A stretch of 45,960 bases of DNA from the NCBI GenBank assembly GCA_025464995.1, contig JAODMO010000032.1, positions 1 to 45,960 of the forward strand, written 5' to 3'. This document shows, in pieces, positions 41,589-45,960 of this stretch. Position 1 is the stretch's first letter, and every line of letters starts with the position of its first letter. The position numbers and the translations under genes were made by a program. Source of the stretch: Microbacteriaceae bacterium (lineage in GTDB: Bacteria; Actinomycetota; Actinomycetes; Actinomycetales; Microbacteriaceae). Under the pieces are notes generated by a model that ran no database searches, had not been told where the DNA came from, and worked only from the letters and a program-made list of their open reading frames with translations.

Positions 41589-41601
41589 GTACCGCCGGTA
41601 C
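41589..41601. promoter_or_regulatory. palindrome in a 32-bp divergent promoter region
   Basis: GTACCGCCGGTAC is a palindrome with 6-bp arms around one central base, midway between the SDR (ATG 41579) and acyltransferase (ATG 41612) starts. TACACT at 41599-41604 could be the -10 of the acyltransferase, giving a nearly leaderless message. It fits a shared repressor site. Confidence 0.5.
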
Positions 41602-41611
41602 ACTGGCACCG

Positions 41612-42751
41612 ATGACAGCCGTGACTTCACCTCCGGACGCGGAACCGGGCGCTGCGAAGGCCGCCGAGAAGGAACGCATGCCGTTCTGGGACAATGCGCG
41701 GTTCTTGTGTGTGACCCTCGTGGTCATCGGCCACGGCATCCAGCGGCTCATCTCCGACTCGGACAACGCCCTCATCGTCTACCTGTTCATCTACGCCTTC
41801 CACATGCCGGCGTTCGCCATCATCAGCGGCTACTTCTCCAAGCCCGGGGCGCCCAACGCGCGCCAGATGAGACGGGTGATCACCGACATCATCCTGCCGT
41901 ACGTCATCATGGAGACGATCTGGACCCTCGTGCAGTTCCTCGTCGAGGGCAAGAAAGAGTTCAACCCCACGCAACCGAGCTGGACACTGTGGTTCCTGCT
42001 CGCCCTCGGCATCTTCCGGCTCATCCTGCCCTACCTCGCGCTGCTGCGGTGGCCGCTGCTCATCGCGGTCGGGATGTCGGTGGGGGTCGGCTACTTCGGA
42101 AACGTCGACAGCACCTTCTCGCTCTCCCGCGCCATCGGCATCCTGCCGTTCTTCATCCTGGGATGGCGGGCGCGGGAGTGGGGTGTCGTCGACCGCTGGC
42201 GCCGCTTGGCCACACACGGCTGGATCGTGCGGGGCATAGCCGTCGCGGTGCTCGTCGTGTGGCTGGCGGTCGTCGCGACGTGGATCGGGTACTGGCGCGC
42301 CATCGACCTGCGCTACTGGTTCTTCTACGACGAGTCGTACCGCGCGCTCGGCGACGGCGAGTGGTGGTCGGGCCTCGTACGGCTCGCGCTCATCGCACTC
42401 GCGGCGCTGCTCACGGCGGCGTTCTTCGTGCTCATCCCCCGCGGCACGCTCTGGATCACCAGTTTCGGCGGCAGCACGATGTACGTGTACCTGCTCCACT
42501 CCTTCATCCTCTACCCGCTGCGCGAGACCGGGATCCTCAAGGACGAGCACAGCTCGGCCGTCTGGCTCGTCAGCATGGTTTTCGCCTGCATCGCGATCTC
42601 CATCCTGCTGTCGGCGCCGGGAATCCACCGCATCTTCCGGCCGCTCATCGAGCCGAAACCGCGCTGGCTGTTCGCCGAGACGACGGAGGGGCCGATGCGA
42701 TCCTCGCGCACCGACCCCACCGGTTCTCGTCGGGCCCGTCGAGACCGCTGA
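41612..42751 (+). CDS. acyltransferase-3 family membrane protein
   Basis: A 379-aa integral membrane protein of the Acyl_transf_3/OafA family with about ten helices, which transfers acetyl or other acyl groups onto sugars or lipids outside the membrane. The diagnostic start is FWDNARFLCVTLVVIGHGI, with the active-site region His, then FLFIYAFHMPAFAIISGYF. The late VYLLHSFILYPLRE helix is also typical. Glycan fucose- or rhamnose-acetylase-like activity is possible. The basic C-terminal tail is unusual but simple. It is divergent from the SDR. Confidence 0.85.
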   Translation: MTAVTSPPDAEPGAAKAAEKERMPFWDNARFLCVTLVVIGHGIQRLISDSDNALIVYLFIYAFHMPAFAIISGYFSKPGAPNARQMRRVITDIILPYVIMETIWTLVQFLVEGKKEFNPTQPSWTLWFLLALGIFRLILPYLALLRWPLLIAVGMSVGVGYFGNVDSTFSLSRAIGILPFFILGWRAREWGVVDRWRRLATHGWIVRGIAVAVLVVWLAVVATWIGYWRAIDLRYWFFYDESYRALGDGEWWSGLVRLALIALAALLTAAFFVLIPRGTLWITSFGGSTMYVYLLHSFILYPLRETGILKDEHSSAVWLVSMVFACIAISILLSAPGIHRIFRPLIEPKPRWLFAETTEGPMRSSRTDPTGSRRARRDR

Positions 42752-42783
42752 CGCCCTCAGCCGGTCACGTCGTCCGACCGCTG

Positions 42784-44319
42784 CTAGTCGATCGTCGAGT
42801 CGACGGGTCGGCCGGCAGGGGCCGCGACCGGATTCTGCGGGCCGTGGCCCGTCGAGACGCGCTTCGGCAGGGCGAAGACGAGAGCCAGCGCGACCACGCT
42901 GAGCCCGGCGCTCAAGGCGAGCGCACCGGCCGCGGCGTCGGTGAACGCCTGGGGCACGTCTTCCGGTGCGCTGATGTTCGCGTTCGCGATGCCGGAGAAC
43001 AACACGCTTCCGACCACAGCGATGCCGACCGCGCTGCCGATGCGCTGCATCACGCCGATGACACCGCTCGCGCCGCCGGCCTCGGAACGGTCGACCGTTG
43101 CGACGATGAACTGCGCGTTGGGGGCGATGAAGAGGCCGTTGCCGAGGCCCGCGATGAGCAGCGGCAGCAGCAGCATCCAGTTGGTCAGGTCAACGCCGTC
43201 GACCGTCAGCAGCAGCACGAAGACGGCGATGAGGCCGACGGAGAGAAGGGTGGCACCGATCGTCAGCACGCCGCGACCGAGGCGCTGCGTGAGGCGGTTG
43301 CTCTGCGACGAACCGACGATCGAGCCGATCGCGAACGGGATGGACACGAGGCCCGACTCGAGCGCGCTATGGCCGAGCCCCGACTGCCAGAGGATCGAGA
43401 TGGTGAAGAAGATGCTGGTGAAGGCCGCGAAATAGACGAGGGCGAGGATGGTGCCGCCGGTGAAGGCCGGGTGACTGAACAGGTGCGGCGGAACCAGCGG
43501 GCTTTTGCCGCGCTTCGAGTAGCCGATCTCCCAGAACGCGAAGGCGACGACGAGCAGCGCGCCCACCACGAGGGTGACGTAGGTCCACAGCGGCCAGCCC
43601 TGATCCTCCCCCTCGATGAGAGGGACGAGCAGAGCGACGAGCGCCGCCGAGAGGAGCACGAGCCCGAAGACGTCGATGCCCGATCGCGCGCCCTTCGCCG
43701 CTTTGACGTCTGCACCGTTCGGCAGAATCATCGCGGTGGCGATGAGGGCGACGACGCCGATGGGCAGGTTGACGCCGAAGACGAGGCGCCATCCGCTCTC
43801 CTCACCGAAGGCCTCGATGATGAGGCCGCCGACGATCGGGCCGAGTGCCGACGAGACGCCGATGACGGCGCCCATGATCGCGAACGCCTTGCCGCGCGAC
43901 TGGGCGGGGAACAGCAGCTGGATGAACGCGGTGACGGCGGGCACGAAGATTCCGCCAGCCAGGCCCTGCACGACCCGCGCGACGATGAGCTGCGTGTCGT
44001 CCTGTGCGAGACCGCACGCGGCGCTCGCGAGGGTGAAGAGGGCGAGCCCGGCGAAGAACACCCACTTGTGGCCGATGCGGTCACCGAGGCGGCCGGCCGG
44101 GATGAGCGCGAGGCCGAAGGCGAGGGCGTACCCGGAGATGATCCACGAGAGCGTCGCCTCCGAGGCGTCAAGAGAGGTGCGGATGCTCGGCAGAGCGACG
44201 TTCACGATGGTGGTGTCGAGCAGGGCGATGAACATGCCGGCGAGCAGCACGATGAGCGCGAGCCAGGCCTGGCGGGTAATGGGTGGAGCCGCGGGTCGCG
44301 CGGGGGCGGTTTCAGACAT
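42784..44319 (-). CDS. DHA2/EmrB-type MFS drug efflux transporter
   Basis: A 511-aa 14-helix carrier. The DHA2 signature LDTTIVNVALPSI follows the first helix (LALIVLLAGMFIAL), and motif A is GRLGDRIGHKWVF. LPIGVVALIATAMIL and FISPNAQFIVATVDRS-like text also fit. Such carriers expel drugs or toxic metabolites with proton influx. The ATG at 44319 shares its A with the TGA of the PadR gene (TGATG), so efflux and regulator are translationally coupled. The substrate is unknown. Confidence 0.88.
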   Translation of the reverse strand: MSETAPARPAAPPITRQAWLALIVLLAGMFIALLDTTIVNVALPSIRTSLDASEATLSWIISGYALAFGLALIPAGRLGDRIGHKWVFFAGLALFTLASAACGLAQDDTQLIVARVVQGLAGGIFVPAVTAFIQLLFPAQSRGKAFAIMGAVIGVSSALGPIVGGLIIEAFGEESGWRLVFGVNLPIGVVALIATAMILPNGADVKAAKGARSGIDVFGLVLLSAALVALLVPLIEGEDQGWPLWTYVTLVVGALLVVAFAFWEIGYSKRGKSPLVPPHLFSHPAFTGGTILALVYFAAFTSIFFTISILWQSGLGHSALESGLVSIPFAIGSIVGSSQSNRLTQRLGRGVLTIGATLLSVGLIAVFVLLLTVDGVDLTNWMLLLPLLIAGLGNGLFIAPNAQFIVATVDRSEAGGASGVIGVMQRIGSAVGIAVVGSVLFSGIANANISAPEDVPQAFTDAAAGALALSAGLSVVALALVFALPKRVSTGHGPQNPVAAPAGRPVDSTID

Positions 44320-44885
44320 CAGGATGCTTTCGTTCGAGCCGACTCGTCGGCGATGATCAGCGGGAGTTCGGTGAGTAGGTCTCTGTGCCACGCGATGTCG
44401 GCGCGCAGACGGTACGACTTGTGGGTCATCACCACCCGTTCGCCGACGGTGAGAAAGGAGTGGATTCGCACGAGGTCGGCCTCTGACGCGGCGAGGAGCT
44501 CCTCGAGCGTCGCGATGCGCCGCTCGACCACCCCGGCCAGCTCGTGCAGTCGATCCGGGTCGAGCCGCGTCATGGCCAGGTCGAACGGGTCGGGTCTCAC
44601 GACGATGTCGGTCAGGCCGGCGAGCCGCAGCTCGGCGAGCGCCGTACGGCCCGCGGCCGTGATGTCGAAGACCTGACGCTCGGGATAGCTGCCCTCGCGC
44701 TCGACGCGGGTCTCGGCGATCAGCCCGTCGGCCGCGAGGCGCTTAATTGCGCCGTACAACGCACCGACCGTGACGTCGGTCCACTTGTGCACGTGCTCCT
44801 CCTCGGCGAGCAGGCGCAGCTGGTGTCCATGCATGCCCCCGCGCTCGTCGAGCGTGCCGAGGATGAAGAGGCGGATGGAAGACAC
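44319..44885 (-). CDS. PadR-family transcriptional regulator
   Basis: A 188-aa PadR regulator: an N-terminal winged helix (SIRLFILGTLDERGGMHGHQ, then ALYGAIKRLAADGLI and a wing EREGSYPERQVFDITAAG) and a C-terminal helical dimerisation domain (LEELLAASEADLVRIHSFL). Such proteins repress drug-efflux genes until a ligand binds. Here it is fused in translation to an EmrB carrier, so self-regulation of the pair is likely. The start is a GTG at 44885. A palindrome lies just upstream. Confidence 0.88.
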   Translation of the reverse strand: MSSIRLFILGTLDERGGMHGHQLRLLAEEEHVHKWTDVTVGALYGAIKRLAADGLIAETRVEREGSYPERQVFDITAAGRTALAELRLAGLTDIVVRPDPFDLAMTRLDPDRLHELAGVVERRIATLEELLAASEADLVRIHSFLTVGERVVMTHKSYRLRADIAWHRDLLTELPLIIADESARTKAS

Positions 44886-44890
44886 TGCGA

Positions 44891-44916
44891 TACTCTCGCA
44901 CGAGTAGTCTTGCGAG
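44891..44916. promoter_or_regulatory. nested palindromes before padR
   Basis: TACTC-N6-GAGTA (44891-44906) and CTCGCA-N10-TGCGAG (44895-44916) overlap in the 36-base gap before the PadR start. The position fits an autoregulatory operator. The exact ATGT-N8-ACAT-like PadR consensus is not matched. Confidence 0.4.
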
Positions 44917-44921
44917 GCAAA

Positions 44922-45893
44922 TCAGCGTCCGGGGTGTGCCAAGAGGCTTCGCCGGGCGGCTGCGACCGCCGTGTCGTCGGCGCCGGCCGACTCCAGCGCG
45001 AGCAGAGCGGCACCGACTATCGGGGCTTCGAGCACGACGACCGGGCGGGCGAGCGGCGCCACTCCGGCGAGTCGCTCGGCGACGGTTGCGAGCAGCCGCT
45101 CGTCTCCCGAGCGGATGACTCCCCCGCCGAGCACGACGGGAACCGGGCGCCGCAGCAGGTCGAGCCGCCGCAGCACGGTGCCCGCCATGATGGCGATCTC
45201 GCCGGCCTGCCGGTCGACGATGCCCGCGGCCACCTCGTCGCCCGCCCGCGCCGTCTCGAAGACGAGCGGGCTCAGCGAGGCGAGCGCCGTGTGCGCGATC
45301 CGCTTGAGATGCAGCGCCTCTGTGACGGCGGCGATGGAGCCGAGGCCGAAGTGCGCCGCGACGGCGGGCGCCAACTCCGTCGATCGGCCCCGGCCGTCCT
45401 CGTCGCGTGCGGCGTGCCACAGGGCCGCCTCGCCGATGCCGCCGCCTCCGCCCCAGTCGCCGGAGATGCCGCCGAGTGCCGCGAATCGCGCGGTCGCGCC
45501 ATCCGCCCTCACGCCGATGGCGTTGATCCCGGTGCCGCACACCACGGCCGCGGCGTCGCGTTCCTCGGTGCCCGCGCGCAGCAGCGCGAACAGGTCGTTC
45601 TCGACGACGGTCGAGGCCGACGCCCAGGGCCGCGCCCCGACCGCCGCGGCGTACTCCGCGACCTCCGCCGGCAGGTCCAGGCCCGAGACATAGACGCTCA
45701 CCTGGCTCGGGCGTGCGTCGCCCACGAGACGCGTCATGAGCGAGTCGACCACATCGACCGACGCGTCCAGTCCGACGACGTGAGGGCTCGACGTCGGCCC
45801 CGTCGCACTCGCGAGCACCGTGCCGTCGATCGTCACCGCGACGGCATCCGTCTTGGATCCCCCGCCGTCGAAGGCGACGACGAAGGGCGTCAC
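44922..45893 (-). CDS. BadF/BcrA-type ATPase, N-acetylglucosamine-kinase-like
   Basis: A 323-aa sugar-kinase-like protein of the ASKHA fold. VAFDGGGSKTDAVAV at the start is the phosphate-1 loop of the BadF/BadG/NAGK family, VVCGTGINAIGV and GGISGDWGGGGGIGEAALW the phosphate-2 region, and VVLGGGVIRSGD the adenosine site. It probably phosphorylates GlcNAc or a related amino sugar. The GTG at 45893 overlaps the GH4-like stop (GTGA), so the two are coupled; an in-frame GTG at 45902 lies inside that gene. A role in sugar salvage fits both. Confidence 0.82.
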   Translation of the reverse strand: MTPFVVAFDGGGSKTDAVAVTIDGTVLASATGPTSSPHVVGLDASVDVVDSLMTRLVGDARPSQVSVYVSGLDLPAEVAEYAAAVGARPWASASTVVENDLFALLRAGTEERDAAAVVCGTGINAIGVRADGATARFAALGGISGDWGGGGGIGEAALWHAARDEDGRGRSTELAPAVAAHFGLGSIAAVTEALHLKRIAHTALASLSPLVFETARAGDEVAAGIVDRQAGEIAIMAGTVLRRLDLLRRPVPVVLGGGVIRSGDERLLATVAERLAGVAPLARPVVVLEAPIVGAALLALESAGADDTAVAAARRSLLAHPGR

Positions 45894-45960
45894 TGCGCCC
45901 ACGGCAGGTACTCGCGGTTGCCGGCGATGAGCAGGTCGCCGAGGCGTTCCGCCTTCTCGT
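45890..45960 (-). CDS. C-terminal end of a GH4-like 6-phospho-glycosidase (partial)
   Basis: Only the last 22 codons are inside the window; the gene continues past the right edge. They read EKAERLGDLLIAGNREYLPW and end AQ, matching the usual C terminus (ANREYLPWA) of 6-phospho-beta-glucosidases of family GH4, which use NAD+ and Mn2+. The catalytic part is outside, so the call rests on this short tail and on the coupling to a sugar kinase. Confidence 0.55.
   Translation of the reverse strand, partial: EKAERLGDLLIAGNREYLPWAQ

Noticed and set aside
41707..44676. 989-codon open frame on the plus strand
   Set aside because: It lies antisense to an EmrB carrier and PadR gene and overlaps the acyltransferase in another frame. 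It is Arg/Asp/His-rich with no domain and is a by-product of high GC.
1..45960. tRNA, rRNA, riboswitch, insertion sequence or CRISPR features
   Set aside because: I scanned by eye for tRNA-like arms, transposase motifs and regularly spaced repeats and saw none; a covariance-model search could still reveal a small RNA.

Overview
The window looks like chromosomal DNA of a high-GC actinobacterium, most likely a member of the Microbacteriaceae or a close relative. The reasons are: G+C is visibly near 70% in genes; GTG and TTG starts are common; PEP carboxykinase is of the GTP type and sits divergent from a RamB-like regulator; there is an MshA-like mycothiol glycosyltransferase; and there is an IdeR/DtxR-type iron box. 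The species assignment is an inference from gene content. No rRNA, tRNA, CRISPR array, insertion sequence or phage module is visible.

Layout. Positions 1-4.2 kb form a decayed, partly lower-GC stretch. An arsenate-reductase-like protein, a PPOX-fold protein and a beta-propeller-like protein stand among remnants of an alpha/beta hydrolase, an FAD monooxygenase, an ABC-F ATPase and a TrkA-C-like protein. From 4.2 to 8.6 kb come a methyltransferase coupled to a truncated hydrolase, a DUF2071 protein, and a leftward lipid-type operon (DagK-like kinase followed by two alpha/beta hydrolases). From 8.7 to 14.7 kb, rightward, lie an amino-acid permease, a translationally linked PPK2 plus Ser/Thr-kinase-GAF pair, a second PPOX protein and a BBE-type flavoprotein. 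Two tiny leftward genes (35 and 57 aa) follow. Glycerate kinase and the RamB-like regulator converge on a palindrome that carries both stop codons, and ramB is divergent from pckG.

From 20 to 27.3 kb are a frameshifted membrane-protein gene, a TPM-domain protein with PspA, and a rightward run (F420-dependent-type NADP oxidoreductase, arginase fold, crotonase, flavin disulfide reductase). From 27.3 to 31.3 kb are an MshA-like glycosyltransferase, an HEXXH protein coupled to an SDR, a stand-alone SIP domain under an iron box, and a divergent luciferase-like flavoenzyme. From 31.4 to 35.8 kb are three related small lipoproteins, an amidase and an acetyltransferase. From 36 to 39.3 kb are a two-gene ABC transporter and an ATGA-linked chain: phosphoribosyltransferase, decayed S51-type gene, uracil-DNA glycosylase. 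From 39.3 to 46 kb are an MFS carrier, an SDR, an acyltransferase-3, a PadR-EmrB efflux unit, and a BadF-type sugar kinase coupled to the end of a GH4-like glycosidase.

The most interesting points are: PPK2 linked to a soluble kinase-GAF protein; matched palindromes between ramB and pckG; the iron box on the stand-alone SIP gene; several genes whose interiors are lost while overlapping start and stop signals remain; and very short divergent promoter regions carrying palindromes. No clearly unprecedented system was found. The kinase-GAF/PPK2 pair and the HEXXH/SDR pair are the best candidates for an undescribed functional link.
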